Shown here: piece after piece, positions 10,903 through 22,911 of the stretch
How the letters are laid out: the number at the start of each line of letters is the position of its first letter
Numbering within the stretch: the stretch's first letter is position 1
Assembly: GCA_030435675.1 (NCBI GenBank)
Contig: CM059622.1
Location: 8,122,001 to 8,186,000, forward strand
Origin: Steinernema hermaphroditum
Taxonomy: Eukaryota; Nematoda; Chromadorea; Rhabditida; Steinernematidae
Direction of reading: 5' to 3'
Length of the DNA stretch: 64,000 nucleotides
Position numbers and translations under genes: made by a program
The notes under the pieces: generated by a model
The model's database searches: none
Seen by the model: the letters and a program-made list of their open reading frames with translations, nothing else
Told to the model about the DNA's origin: nothing

Positions 10903-12822
10903 ATGAGACAAGTTGGTTAAATGTGGGGACGACGAAAAACGGGCATTTCGCGTCCTGCCGCGATGTCCTTTCGAAGGTTTGTTTTAAGAGGATTAATTAA
11001 ACTTGCGCGCTGCAGTAGGGATCGCGTTTGCATAATTCCCTCCCGACACTCCTAGGCGTGCACCAATGGACGGCGCTGTTGTGGGTGGGTCCAGCTCAAG
11101 GGTCGTTAGGCGCGAACGGAAATCGAGTCCATTCGCACGCAATTAATCTCCCCAAAACGATTGCAATCGGTCGTGGCCGGACGCATACCGACGGATCGGG
11201 GGTACGGTAGGGCCGGTCACCTGTTTGATGAGAGAGTTTCCGCGCAGATGGTGGAAGAGGGTGAGTGAAGGTTCGGCCATACAGGGCAATCGGCGCGGGA
11301 CGAGTGAGCCTGAGGGAAAATAACATTAGCCGCCGTGGGAGAGGCGCGCGGAGAGATTCGGGTGGCGGGGCGAGCCGCCGCGGCGCGGCGGAACCTAGGT
11401 AATCGGGGCGGGACCAGCCGGGCGCCGCCCCCAAGCGCCCGGCACAGAAACAATGGCCCTAAATGGCGCCCTCGTAAATCACTCTGGACTGAAGTGAGGC
11501 ACAATCGGGTTCTAATGGTCCCGATGACTCAAGGAGCCTTTGACGGAGTGTCGTCGACGGCAAAATCAGTCAACGGGGGAGACGGAGAAGAAGATAAGCT
11601 GCCCTGATGGAGGTCCGGACTGTTTTCGCTCTTCAGCCCACTGGAGAGTCCCGAGAGAGTGACTTGTTAGGCGAAGGCCTCTCGAGAAATGCTACACCCT
11701 CGCTCCTCCTCAACAGATCTGCGCTGATGTCCACCGAAGAATGTGGAACTTTTTGTATCCAGGGAGGTGTAGCCCGGTGGTTATAAACACGTCCGAAGCG
11801 GTCTCGGAGGACATAACACTGCGGGAATGGGAAATCAATGTTGCTTTCATCGCTCAGGCCTTAACAAAACGAGGTCCAAAACACCGAGAAGCTGCTGGCC
11901 ACTGGTCGTGATGGGACCAGGGACCGTCTCTAGTGACCGTAGCCCGAGATTAAAGAGCTAAGAATCCGGGGGATTTATGACGGACCATAAATCCGAGAAG
12001 GGGTCGATGGGAAGTCGCCATATGATCGCCATTTGTGCAATCGACGAATTCATTGCGTTTATCGTTATGTAGTGTAGCGCGCGATCTCTGCCCCGTGCGT
12101 CGGCGCTCTCCTTTCAGTCCTTCCGCCCGAGCTGGCAAATGCGAAAATAAAGCCGTTCTCGGCTTCCTGAGATCGCCTATTAAAATATACGCATGATTGA
12201 AGCGCTCTCGGACGTGACGCAATTAGGCGATTCCCACAAATCACTCTGCGCGTTCCCACGCTGCCACCGAATCCTCTTAAATCATTAAGCGCTGTTTTCG
12301 GCAACTCCGAGGATGAGTCGTCGACTCCGAAGGATCTTCGAGGGAACCCCGGGAAGCAAGAAACTTACGAAGAAGGCCGACACGACGCGCTCGACGTTCG
12401 CGTGAATGATTAGGTGCAGGTGCATGGAAGAGTCTCTTCCTCGCCTGATTACGATTATTAGATTAGAGGTTGAAGGTCGTTAGAGCTGGCGGGATGGGCC
12501 TCGGAAGGGGATCCTTATCGCGGCCGATCGGGGCGCCTTCTAAGTCCATTCGTCTTCAGGAGACGACACAAAACAAGGCGATTTGCATTCCTCGGAGCAT
12601 CTGCGCCAGGGGAAACAGATCATCCGCGGCCAGCACCTCATTTCCCATTCATCCGTCCATTTCGCGCTCCTCGAGAGCAATTCATTCGCCAATTACGTGA
12701 CTCGTGCTGGCGTGTTCCCCTAATTAAGCGCCAAGAGGGAACCCGCCCTCCCCCTCGCCTCTCCGGTCTCCTCAAAGCCTCCCCGGAGCAGGAGTGTCCG
12801 TTTATTCGCATCTGGAGCAGAA
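10903..12822. other. Non-coding stretch, probable regulatory or intronic DNA
   Basis: No convincing exon in about 1.9 kb. The long open frames on both strands are GC-driven and lack family matches. Visible sequence elements are AT-rich homeodomain-like sites (CAATTAATCT near 11139, CTAATTAAGC near 12719), an octamer ATTTGCAT at 12581, TTTGCATAATT near 11027, and one TACGGTA at 11205. It lies between the phosphatase 3' end and the upstream RhoGEF exons, so it could hold the RhoGEF promoter and first exons. Confidence 0.4.
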
Positions 12823-14923
12823 TCACTCCTCATTGGCGCCGTGGAACTCTCCGCACAGTGCGAGGTACTTCTCGAAGAGACGCTCCGGAACATCGCTAAC
12901 GACATTCTGAAGGAGGTACGGTAAAGGACGCTCGCTTCTGGAAAGACGACCCACCTTGATAGAGAAAAGGTGGTTTAGAAGGGCGAAGTAGACGAAGGAG
13001 ACCTGCAACGGCGACTGGAGGGAGTGAAACCGGTGGCTCCGCACGTGCTCCACACATTCCAGCATCCGGAAGTTCTTTCGCTCCGGGTCGTGGATCGCGC
13101 TGTGCGCATGCTAAATGGGAGCATGAGCACTGGGCCTTCCGGCGACTACCGTACCTCGAGGACGGCGTAGGAGCCGGCGCGGCCGACTCCGCTCATGCTG
13201 ACGATGACCAGAGGACGCGCCTTCTTCCTGAAATATCTTAGTCCGGGGTCTTCGGGGATCCTGTGCTCACCTAAGGTAGGACTGGATCTCCCAGACGGTC
13301 TCGACGGCGTCGGGCGCCTTCCCGTGGCGCCAGCCCTCAAAGTGCACAATATCACACAGGCGCCGCTCTGTGCCCCTCCGAAGCCGAAGCGCCACGAGGC
13401 GCCACGAGGGGCGCACTTCTGTCATCGACAGCCACGTCACACTCATTCCGTCCGCGAGGTCCATCGTGTCCCTACAAATACCGTAATCCCCGACCTTCTA
13501 CCGCAACCCACGTCTTGCTGGGGTAGAGGTCCAGGTGTGCGCCGACTTCTGCCCACTCCGTCGCCGTTGCGATCAGGAGCACCGCGTTCGCCTTCTCCTG
13601 CCACACCATGCTCCAGAAGTCCGCTACCGTATGCTTTAGTGGCATTTGCGTCACGATCATCTGCAACGGAGAAATGAGCTACCGTAGCCATGGAGTGACC
13701 CAGTACACATTCGTTGCGCGAGTTCCCGTAGGGCACCCTACTGGCGTGGATGAACTTCTTGCCTTCAAGGACCACACGCGTCGAGTCGAGACAGACGACG
13801 TCACGGAATCGGCACTTGCTAAGGTTTGCGTTGAAGGCGCTGCGTGTGGCCCTGAGGGGAATCTGCGTGCGCGCTTTCCTGAAGATCTGTGTCGACTTCT
13901 CGATCTCCCCGGAGACGGCCGCGCGGACGAAGAAGCGGATCTTCGCCACGTGCACGCTTTCGGATCCGCAGTCATACTCTGAAAAGACGGGGCATTACGG
14001 TACATTCGAGGAAACTCACCTGGATAAATGTTCTCCGCAATCGCTCCAACGGCCTTCTCGAGCGTCTCCTCCTGGGATTCGGCAGTCGTCGGCGACGACG
14101 GCGTCCTCAAGAAGGGTGTCACCGTCACCGCCGGTTTCACCGAGGGCTCCTCCACGGCGATGAGTCTTCGCTTCCGCTTCACTGGGGATTCCACTGGAAG
14201 GGTCGCCCGGGGCTTCGAGGCAACCGGCGCCGACATCTCCTTCTCCGCCGATTCGTTTGACTTCCTTTCCATGGGTTTCTCCCTCTGCGGCATCCTCGGA
14301 GGCACTGTCGATGGGCTAGGGATCGTTTGGGCGTTCTTAGGCGGTGTCTTTGCAGGACTAGACAGCTTCTGAGGGACTGTTGGAGGAGGCGTCGGAGGCG
14401 GCGTTGGTGGCAGCGTCGGTGGACTTCGAAGTTTCGAATGGATCACAGATGGGCTCGGCAGCTTCTGGACACTCGGCGAATGCGTTGCCAACGGGGTGGG
14501 GGGCTTCTGGAGGAGTTTCGTTTCCATCGGTGCAGCCTTGTCGAAGGAGAGATCCGAGGACCGCGGGCGGTGGCGGCTGGTCCGTGTCTTCTTTTTCCGC
14601 CTTGGCTTCCTAATATCGTCCGCCAATTCCGAGCACGTCACCGTCTTCGAAGGGACCAGCGGTGGCGCCGGCATATTCGTTCCTGAAATCCCGAATGCGC
14701 CGTCGTCCCCCAGAAGTTCCTTACTGTTCTCCTTGTGCTTCGAAGCCTTCTTTCTCCCGAAGAGTTTCGAGAACCACCCTTTGCTTTCCTTCTTTTTCTT
14801 CTTTCGCTCCTTCTTGTGTCCCTTTCTCTTCTTCGACGGATGCGGTGGCGTCAGAGGGTGGTCGAAGTCGTGCGTCTTCCGGGAGCGCCTCTTGCGCTTC
14901 GGCCTGCTCTCGGACGAGATCAT
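12823..14923 (-). CDS. Protein tyrosine phosphatase homologue, predicted catalytically dead
   Basis: Seven phase-consistent exons (14020-14923, 13737-13978, 13512-13660, 13271-13471, 13155-13227, 12955-13110, 12823-12906) give 602 aa. The first 300 residues are low complexity: a Lys/Arg-rich start, GWFSKLFGRKK, then Pro-rich repeats (LPPTPPPTPPPTVP). The C-terminal half is a classical non-receptor PTP fold: FRDVVCLDSTRV, IVTQMPL, ADFWSMVWQEKANAVLLIA, and a final RSHRFHSLQSPLQVSFVY. The signature loop reads VSMSGVGRAG instead of HCxxGxGRTG, so the nucleophilic Cys and the His are gone. The WPD loop reads GWRHGKAP, so the acid Asp is gone. This fits the pseudophosphatases and large PTP expansions known in nematodes. 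It lies 124 bp downstream of the CDK14-like stop, on the same strand. Confidence 0.85.
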
Positions 14924-15046
14924 AGTTAGTCAGTGGGACACGACCGCCCTCGGCAGATCGTCTGTGCGAAATAAGACTTTATTCGGGAGTACACGTTTCA
15001 ACAGCGATCAACAGCGGGCATCGAGGGCGTCTGAGCGGTGGGACGT

Positions 15047-17115
15047 TCAGGGGTGCGCGCGGCGCGTCAGCGGAATGGAGAAAACCGAGGCCGTCGGAGG
15101 TAGGAGGTGGATGTCCGAGGGGAGATTCGCGAAGTAGGGGTGCATCATGGCGGCGCTCGCCGAAATTCGGTCGTCGGGATCCAGCTGAAATCGAGGATTC
15201 GAGGCGTCGGAGGGTACGGTACCTGGAGGAAGAGGGAGAGGAGCGCCTTCCCGGTGCCGAGTCGGCTCAGATCGGAGTGCACATTGTCCCAGGCGATCTC
15301 GCGGTACGGAGGAAAGACGTTGGGCAGGAAGTGGGGCAGCTCGGTGCAGCGGGGCCACTTCTGGAGGTCGGGCACGCCGCGAACGCCGAAGATGCGGTCC
15401 AGCTGGTCGAGAACCTCCTTGGAGCCGGGGAAGAGCGGCATCCCCGTGCACATCTCGGCGAAGATGCAGCCGACGCCCCTGAAGGGAGGAGTGGAGGCCT
15501 CTGGAAGGGACGTACCACATGTCGAGGGAGGTGGAGTAGTTGGTGGAGCCGAGGAGGACGTCGGGAGGACGGTACCAGAGGGTGACCACCTCGTGTGAGA
15601 AGGTGCGGCAGGGCACGGACTTGGCTCGGGCCAGTCCGAAGTCGGCGAGTTTGAGGTCGCCACGCTCGCTGAGGAGCAGGTTCTGCGGCTTGAGGTCGCG
15701 GTGGAGGATCTTGCGCTCGTGGCAGAAGGCGAGGCCGCGCAGCAGCTGGAAAAGGAAGAGCTCCAGCTGGAAGGCGTTGAGGCCGTGCGGGAAGCCCTCG
15801 AGGTACTTGCTGAGGTCCGTCTTCATGTACTCGAAGACGAAGACCAGCGAGTTTGGGCCGTGCAGGATGTCGTGCAGCTTGACAATGTTCGCATGCCGCA
15901 GGGTTCGCAGAAGAGAGGCTGAAGGGGCGGTCAGGGTGGCAGCCGGGACACGATACCTTCGCGGATGGCCGTGAAGGGGAGGCCCTCCTGCTCCTGCAGC
16001 TTAATCTCCTTGAGGGCTACGATGGAGCCGTCCTGTCGATTCTCGCTCTTGTAGACCATCGCATAGCTCCCTTCGCCGAGCTTCTCGAGGCGTTTGTACA
16101 GCGCGTCGACGTCCTGCACCGCCGGGAGCTCCTGAAAGCGCCTGAATTCGGGGGGCGCTCGCCAGAGGCTACCTTCGGGGGCATGTGGACGAGCGTGTTG
16201 GGGTCAAAGTGCGCCGAACGGGGCCTCCGGCGCCGGGGTACTTTCTCGGCGAAGTCGCCGGTGGAGATGGACGAGGAGCAGCAGGGCTGCGCACCATTCT
16301 GGGACGGCGACGTCGAGTTGTTGTTGTTGGTGGCGATGGAGCGCGACCGCGACGCCCGGAAGAAGTACTGTAGCACGGAGGATGGCCGCGAAGAGGCCGC
16401 AGCCGTCGAGGACGACGCGCTACTGTGCCAGGACTGCACCATCGAGGAGTCGACGGGGAGTCGGCTCGAAGCCGTCGGCGGCGCCTCTGAAATGGAGGTC
16501 GTCGCGAGAAAGAAGCCTGAGTGAATGGCGAAGGTCACGCGATCGCCGACTCGGACGGGGAAGCCCGGATCCGGTCTGTTCCCCTAAACGCCTCAACTGA
16601 TCCGCTAGAGCTTCTTGGCTCGAAGGTTGCAGTTCCAAAGAAAGTCCTCGATTTCGAAGACTAACAAGCTCTTAAGTGGAAGTGCGCTCCTAAAGTGCGA
16701 TTCTGCCACTCGAGAAAGCTCTCCTCTGACAAGAGGCGCCGAAAGACAAAGCCCAGAAGGCCGATCAGTCCAGAAGGCCGATCTTCGAACGTCTTCCACC
16801 TAGATCCGCTCCTCCTGGCGACGTCGACTGGCGCACGAGCGGCCATGAGGAGAAGTTCTGCTGATGCCCGGGGCAAAGGAAACCGACCTTTCGTCTTAAC
16901 CGGCGACGTCGCCTTCCCCTTTTGGCCACGTGTCCTCCGGAGGGCGAAGCGCGACTTCTTCTGCGGTGAAGCGAGCGACGCGGAGACGCGGTGCAGATTC
17001 TCGGAGGACTTCGACGAGCGCACCACGTGCAGCTTCTGCTGGTTGAGCACGGAGACCGAGCAGCTCGGCCGGAGGCCCTGTGGGGGCTCCCGCTCCAGCT
17101 GCGAGATCCATAGTC
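15047..17115 (-). CDS. CDK14: PFTAIRE cyclin-dependent kinase (CDK14/15; Eip63E type)
   Basis: Ser/Thr kinase of the membrane/cyclin-Y-associated PFTAIRE group. The C helix carries the defining GLPFTAIRE. Also present are [10 protein letters not shown] (Gly loop), ALKEIKL (Lys), HRDLKPQN (catalytic loop), [10 protein letters not shown] and [15 protein letters not shown] (T-loop), and GVGCIFAEM. The C terminus has the CDK14-like HPYFANLP and SIFTVP-like SVFSIP. Exons: 15957-16131, 15516-15918, 15223-15478 and 15047-15184, plus an N-terminal exon of about 16173-16516. A further exon, 16888-17115, contains [20 protein letters not shown], similar to the phosphorylated N-terminal region of CDK14, and joins in phase. 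The true first exon is not located. The N-terminal region has Ser/Asn-rich runs. Confidence 0.88.
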
Positions 17116-18661
17116 CTGAAGTGAGCGTCTGAGGAGCGTCGGGCGATCGATGCTTCGCGAAAAGGGGATAGTAATTTGGGGATAAAGGGCCAATTAGCCT
17201 TTCCACTTTGCACACTCGGGACCTTAATTCGATATTCCTCAGCGCGCCCACTTCTCCGCGCGAAGAAGGGCTACCGTAAACGCCTGTTGCTAATCATAAA
17301 AACAGCCGGGTGCGGTCCATAAATGCGTAATTCGAAGGAACATACCTATGTGCGAAGTGAGTTTGTTCCAGACGACCGCCATTAGGCCTGCGGCTTGGCG
17401 AATATCGAATTAGCGGTCGAAGAGAGCGCCCGGGGCAATTAAGCCATATTCGGAGGTCGGCGCCACGAGGATTCGGTGGCACTTCGACTGAAATAAACGG
17501 CTGTGGAGAGGGGGCGGTGACGGAGGGCCTCTGTATCGCCGAAACGGACATCTGAGGCCCCAGATCAGCCGCTTATGGTTAATAGAGGCGCCAGAGAAAA
17601 CAATTGTGGCGACGCGAATAGCGTCGCGGCGAGTCACGAAGGGGATTAGCCGACGATAAGGAGTTACTCTTCGGCTCCAGGCGGCGTCGAAGATGAGCGG
17701 AGGGCCGACTGACCGCCGACGACGTGATTCGTTCGACGCTAGAGGAAACGCGGCGGAAATTGGGCGAATGAATCGGAAGGCGTGTTGGTCCGCGCCCCCA
17801 CCGGCTCTTCGCCCGGTTCGCCACTCCAGCCCCGAGGGGCCGGGCCCCAGATTCCGCCGCGAGGTTTCGGCGCCGGCGAAACCGAAGGGAAGTGTTTTCG
17901 CCTTTGATCGCCTCCGCCGCGCCGATCCCGTGTTTGCTCTCCGCCTCCCTCCGAACGTCGACGAACTGATTAACTCTTTTGGCGAAATCACGGCAGCGGT
18001 GAGTCATCCGATCGGCTCACAGAAGCGCACCGAAAGTTCGCGTTTCGGGGCAGAAGGGCGATTCGGCTCTGCGAGAACTTTTTTCACTCTGGGAACGAAT
18101 TTTGCGCGGAGGAATCATACTCAAAACGCGACGGCAAAGTTTCCAATTATGGGCGGCCGAATCGAGGGAACGCGCCGACAAGCGGCTAATGAACCCGAGT
18201 GGCCGAGCGACGACATATGAATGGGAGATGAGGTATTCGCCCGAGGGCCGGACCGAGGCGCCGCTAGCGGATCAGCGCCATCGATCGATTGCAGCTGCCC
18301 GCGGCGTTCGCCTCAGGTGATTTGCATAGAGAGCCGCCGTTCGAATCGGTCTCATCTGAGTGTCTGTAGGCACGAATCCGAAGATTGCGACGCGGAGGGT
18401 CCGTGAAAGTCGGCTTCCGATTTGCATATGACCAACAGCGATGGATTTATAGTCGCCCACTAATGCTCATTTGCGGACGCCGGTGGCAGCCGCCGCGATT
18501 ACACCGCCGAGTGACAAGCACGTCGCCGCGGTGTGAAGTGGAGGCACACAAGACAAATACAACCCACAACGCCTGCTTAGCTGCTGACCGTATGTGTTTG
18601 CGTTTATTCACAGACTACACTCCAGCTACTAATACAGATTAATATGCAGCTTAATACATCA
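17116..18661. other. Non-coding interval with octamer-like motifs
   Basis: About 1.5 kb between the CDK14-like gene and the NSF stop codon. No exon with family similarity was seen on either strand, though several chance open frames exist. Two perfect ATTTGCAT octamers sit 100 bp apart (18320-18327 and 18420-18427), the second extended as ATTTGCATATG. One TACCGTA occurs at 17273. It is upstream of CDK14, so promoter function is plausible; it also holds the 3' flank of NSF. Confidence 0.35.
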
Positions 18662-21424
18662 TTAGAAAAGGTAAGGGTCGCGCTCTGCCGGAGCTGCTCC
18701 GGCGCTCTCACTTCGAAGATTCTCGATCACGTAGTCCACAATCGACTCAGGAGTAACGTAGCGCGACATACACAACGACTTCATTAGCTGCTTCATACCA
18801 ACGCAATACCTAAACACGGAAAACTACATATTCTTCTAGCGTGTACGGTCACTCACTTGTCATTGGTACTTAGCAATTTGACTCGAAATTCCTCTAGCTC
18901 AGCTTCCGATAAGATAGCAGACTCCTCTGCTACTGACAGGATGTACTCCACTTTGTCCAATGATGGGACTTCAAAGGCTTTGCTGAACTTCTCCCGCAAA
19001 CGGAACAGATCAACGAAATTCTTCTCCGATGACGTCGCCAGAACCGTTAATTGATGACCCTTAAATCTCACCGCTTTCAATTAAATCCTATTTCACAAAA
19101 AAAAAACAACCTTTGGTGGCTTCCGTTTCATGAGTTGTGTCAATGTTCCCAGAATTAACTGCGAAAACCTCGGTCCAATAGGTGTGTAATCTGAAATCCC
19201 ATGAGCTCCTACGATTCATCCTACTCACCGATAAGGCCCTCTAGGTCATCGACCACAATGACGCTTTTGGGAGACTTATATGCGTCTTCAAAGATATTGC
19301 GAATCTTCATACACTTGGCGGCTTCGGTGCAGCCTGCCATGTCCGCAGCACTACACAGACGTACGAAGGGAACGTCAGATTCTTTAGCGACTTTTGACGC
19401 TATGGTACTAGTGCCTGATCCGATCGCTCCTAAAAGTTACATTGGAAGGGGTCATCAACTACTATACTTACCCAAAAACAACACACACTGAAGTGGAATA
19501 GTGTACTGGGACTCGTCTTTAGGTGTGTAAAGTTTAGCATTTTCGACTATACGACTAATTTCATTTCCCCAGTAGTAAAATCCGGATTCTTCAAAGCGGT
19601 CTAAGTGCTCGTCAATTTGACCAAAAGCCTGAAAGCGGAACAACTCAGTAAGAGGCATATTTTCTAGATCAATACCGGCTTGACTTCATTCTCAATTGCA
19701 TAGTCGAAGTCTTCACAGGTAACACGCAATTTCTCATGTGCGTCGTTGTCAACGGACACTGAACTACCGGTCTTGACCATTCTATTCATCGCCGAAGACT
19801 CCGCTGCACGAACAAGACCCTCAATTTCTGCTCCCGAGAAGTTTGGAGTCCGCTTAGCAATGCTTCTTAAGTCAACTGTGCGGTCTAACAGCCCAAATTC
19901 CCTAAATATGGTGAATAGATGGAGTAAAACGGTACTGGATAACTGTACCTCATGCGTTCAGTGTGTATTTTTAGGATCTGCATGCGCCCATCTTCATCTG
20001 GTAAAGAAATTTCCATTTGTACTTCCATGCGTCCCGGGCGCAGAAGGGCTTCGTCAATCATGTCACGCCTGTTGGTCATTCCAATCACAAGAATATTATT
20101 CAATTGCTCAACACCATCCATCTTCGAAAGAAGTTGATTGACAACTGTATCGTTAACTCCGGACGATCCTGCCATGGAGCCACGCTGCTTGCAAATCGCG
20201 TCGATTTCATCAAAAATGATCATGTGCAAAGCCGAATTCCCTCCACATCGCTTCCATTCCTCCTCGGCTTCGGCGAACAGCTTGCGGATATTGCCCTCGG
20301 ATTCTCCAACGTACTTGTTCAGAATTTCCGGACCATTCACGATCTTCGGCTCGCGGGCATTCAGCATCTTTCCGATTTGCCGCGCAATTAAAGTTTTGCC
20401 GGTTCCCGGAGGTCCAAACAGAAGGATACCGCGGACATGTTTCATTCCTGAATGGGTCAACTGAAAACTTATAGGACAACTAACACATACCCAGCTGCTC
20501 AATAAACTCCGGAGGAAACAAGCGAGAGGCAAACGCTCTTCGGAAGATGGTACTGAATTCCTTGTCCAGTCCACCAATTCCCATCTTTTGGAAGTTCCAG
20601 TCCGGATTAATGAGGGCACGATGAGCAGTCTTTCCCTTGCTCTTTCCAATCAGATTCATTTGAGAACCTTCAGCCTTCTCGAAAATTACAGGGGCATTCG
20701 ACAATAGGCATCCCTGAGATATTTTTTCCATGCCACTTTTACCACCAGAATCGTTGGCCAAACTGTTTATGTCTGTTCCTAAAAAATTAGAGGAACATAT
20801 TAGGAAACTTTGTGTTACTTGTTGATACCTTGCATTTCTTTAACCGTCGCAGAGAGTATAGCATCCTTCTGCGTCTTAGGATCAAAGTACTTGAAAACCA
20901 GCGATTGATTAACGGTGAACGCTTGTCCACTGAACTGCATTGAGAACTCCTTGGCCATGTTATCAGAGTCAAACGGCTCTGTGACCACCCTATACATTGC
21001 ACAATTTATGATAGGCACAAAGGTAATCTATAAACTTACTGCTTCTTGAGCCTGAAATCCACAATGATCGTGATTGTGGCAATGTACTCATCCGAAGAAA
21101 ATGTATACGGCAAAACACGAACTTGTTGGGCCAACGATAGAGCAGCCCAGCCGCGTTGTGGTGTCGAAAAGGCGATTTCTCCGGGATTCACATTCGGATG
21201 ATTTTTGATGGTGAAGATGTAGCTATGGGGTGGACCACTGACGACATGCTTAATCTCGACATGTCTAAAACAAAAACATCATTTAGTGGTGAATTTAGTA
21301 ACTTAACGAAACATAAAGAAACATACTTCACTCTGCTGGCGTCAAAATCTGCACGGTTCACTACGGCGCAATTGGTTATGGCGAGTTCATCCGTCGGACA
21401 TTTGCTCACTTTCAGCAAGCTCAT
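18662..21424 (-). CDS. NSF: N-ethylmaleimide-sensitive factor (NSF ATPase)
   Basis: AAA+ ATPase that disassembles SNARE complexes. Eleven exons (21327-21424, 21040-21264, 20829-20989, 20491-20778, 19949-20447, 19676-19901, 19472-19628, 19229-19429, 19111-19190, 18857-19059, 18662-18809) sum to 2286 nt, giving 761 aa, the normal size. N domain: [17 protein letters not shown]1 is canonical: [39 protein letters not shown]2 keeps EESxxPF-like [26 protein letters not shown] and the fold. However, its Walker A reads GAIGSGTS where NSF normally has GPPHSGKT, so the Lys is missing. TTTCAG directly precedes the ATG. The C-terminal tail is unusually long and ends AERDPYLF. Lower GC than neighbouring genes. 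Confidence 0.93.
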
Positions 21425-21449
21425 CTGAAACATAGAGGATTTAAAAATG

Positions 21450-21690
21450 CTTTGAAGAAAATGAGAAAGCACAGAGGAATCAGCGAACGAGTTGCGCCAT
21501 TGCCACATGAGTAATAGTCACCGTCAATAAAACATGGGATAATAGCTTGTTTTAGTTTACTAACATTTGGAATACTGTCATCGGTATTCAGCAATACGGC
21601 CGGCTCCGCAATTTGAGCTTTATTCTCCATGTACCTTTCAATAAGCAAAAGACGAATGAAGGAGCCACATGGACAACACATGACGACCAC
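21450..21690 (-). other. Open frame just upstream of NSF, status unclear
   Basis: A 5'-adjacent minus-strand frame reads protein-like (AEPAVLLNTDDSIPNV, then SKLKQAIIPCFIDGDYY) and ends in a run of hydrophobic residues before NSF's leader acceptor at 21425. It could be an upstream leader exon, a small separate gene, or chance. NSF itself looks complete without it. Confidence 0.2.
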
Positions 21691-21911
21691 TTAAATTTGC
21701 TACTTAGGCAAAAATGAATACAAAGCAACTACTGGGAGCACTTTCCGTCCCGTAGTTTGCACGAGAAGTTGGCGACGGCATGGAGGAAAGAAAAGTAAGT
21801 GACGTAACACGAAGTAAGCGCTCTGGAGAAACGAAAAGAAGCGACTAAGCGCAAAGGAAATAACATGATCAATATCCACCAGTTAAAGGATGCGATGCCC
21901 AGGGGAACACA

Positions 21912-22483
21912 TTAGAACTGCGTGCCAAGAACGAGTAGACCCTTGTTAGCTGGCCAACGAGTCATTCTAATATACTCCGTAGAGCTCGTCAACGCTCGTC
22001 CGCTGATTGCCAGAGTGCCTACGAAACGAAAATCCCATTGCAATGCCCGTTTCAGTCCTTTGTCCACAATCAATATTCCTGAAAAATAAATGCCTGCGCC
22101 AAACACGGGAAGGCGTGACTGCGGGTAGAGTTGGCAGCCCTCTATTCATCTTGCTGGAGTGGAGTCTTTTATGTTCACTGGCTCGGAATCAATACAGCGC
22201 AGTTCAGTGGAAAAGTTAACCATATGAGGGGGTAAAATGCACTCCGAAACAACAAACGTTTACAAAATCGAAACAACTGATCAATCATCAATCCATGCTT
22301 GACAATTAGCATTCGAGGAACGCTCTTCAAGGACAGTGACATCTTCCAGCCTTCAAGTATAATCAAGTATTCGTTGGCCTTCCTCGAAAGTGTTTTAGGG
22401 GAGAACATCGAAGGTGAGCAAGGAGATCTCGAGTCACACGTCACAGTGACGAACACTCGCGGTGCTGCGCTAGTCCACGTCAT
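21912..22483 (-). CDS. Unidentified two-exon (or more) gene
   Basis: Two protein-like stretches on the minus strand. The 3' one, from a TTTTTCAG acceptor near 22083 to a stop at 21912, reads ILIVDKGLKRALQWDFRFVG and ends RMTRWPANKGLLVLGTQF. The 5' one, within 22210-22483, contains KANEYLIILEGWKMSLSLKS and HGLMIDQLFRFCKR. The exact donor of the upstream exon is ambiguous (near 22240 or 22215). The upstream end faces importin beta, leaving a roughly 430-bp divergent promoter region. The opposite strand is also open over part of this interval, so the call is tentative. No family recognised. Confidence 0.35.
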
Positions 22484-22911
22484 CCCTCTCCTTCGCTCCG
22501 AAACCTCTCCCTCTCGTCAGAGCAGACGTCAAAGTCTCAGAGGTGTCCCGCCGCGACTGCATGTACGTCTCGTTTGAACGTTTGAATTTCTGTCCGACTC
22601 TCCCGGACGTTTTCGCGGTTACAATCCTCGTTTTGTTCCGACCCGGGTGCGAGCCACGATGCGACCGACCGCGTCGGCGACGGGCAGTCCTGGAATGGCG
22701 CCGTGACGCGGGCTTGGTCAGCGGTTGACTTCGTGTGGTTGACCGGAACGGCCTTCTCTGCAGCCCTTGAAGGGTGCGACTTTGCAAGTCCGCTGCGCGC
22801 GAACATGTTCGATTTGAGTTGCGAAATATGTGTGGCATGTAATTACGTATATGTTGTTGGCGGTGATAAAAATTTTGAGCATCTTTTCAATTACAGACTG
22901 CCTCCAAAACC

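Noticed and set aside
13679..13760. 22-nt intron GTAGCTCATTTC... in the phosphatase
   Set aside because: Too short to be credible; a 76-nt intron with a GTGCCC donor keeps the phase and rejoins the conserved PTP segment.
12823..14923. HD-PTP (PTPN23/myopic) identity
   Set aside because: No Bro1 domain; the N-terminal part is a low-complexity Lys/Pro-rich arm.
16661..17251. Separate minus-strand gene upstream of CDK14
   Set aside because: Its best frame ([20 protein letters not shown]) resembles the CDK14 N-terminal region and splices in phase to the CDK exon at 16516.
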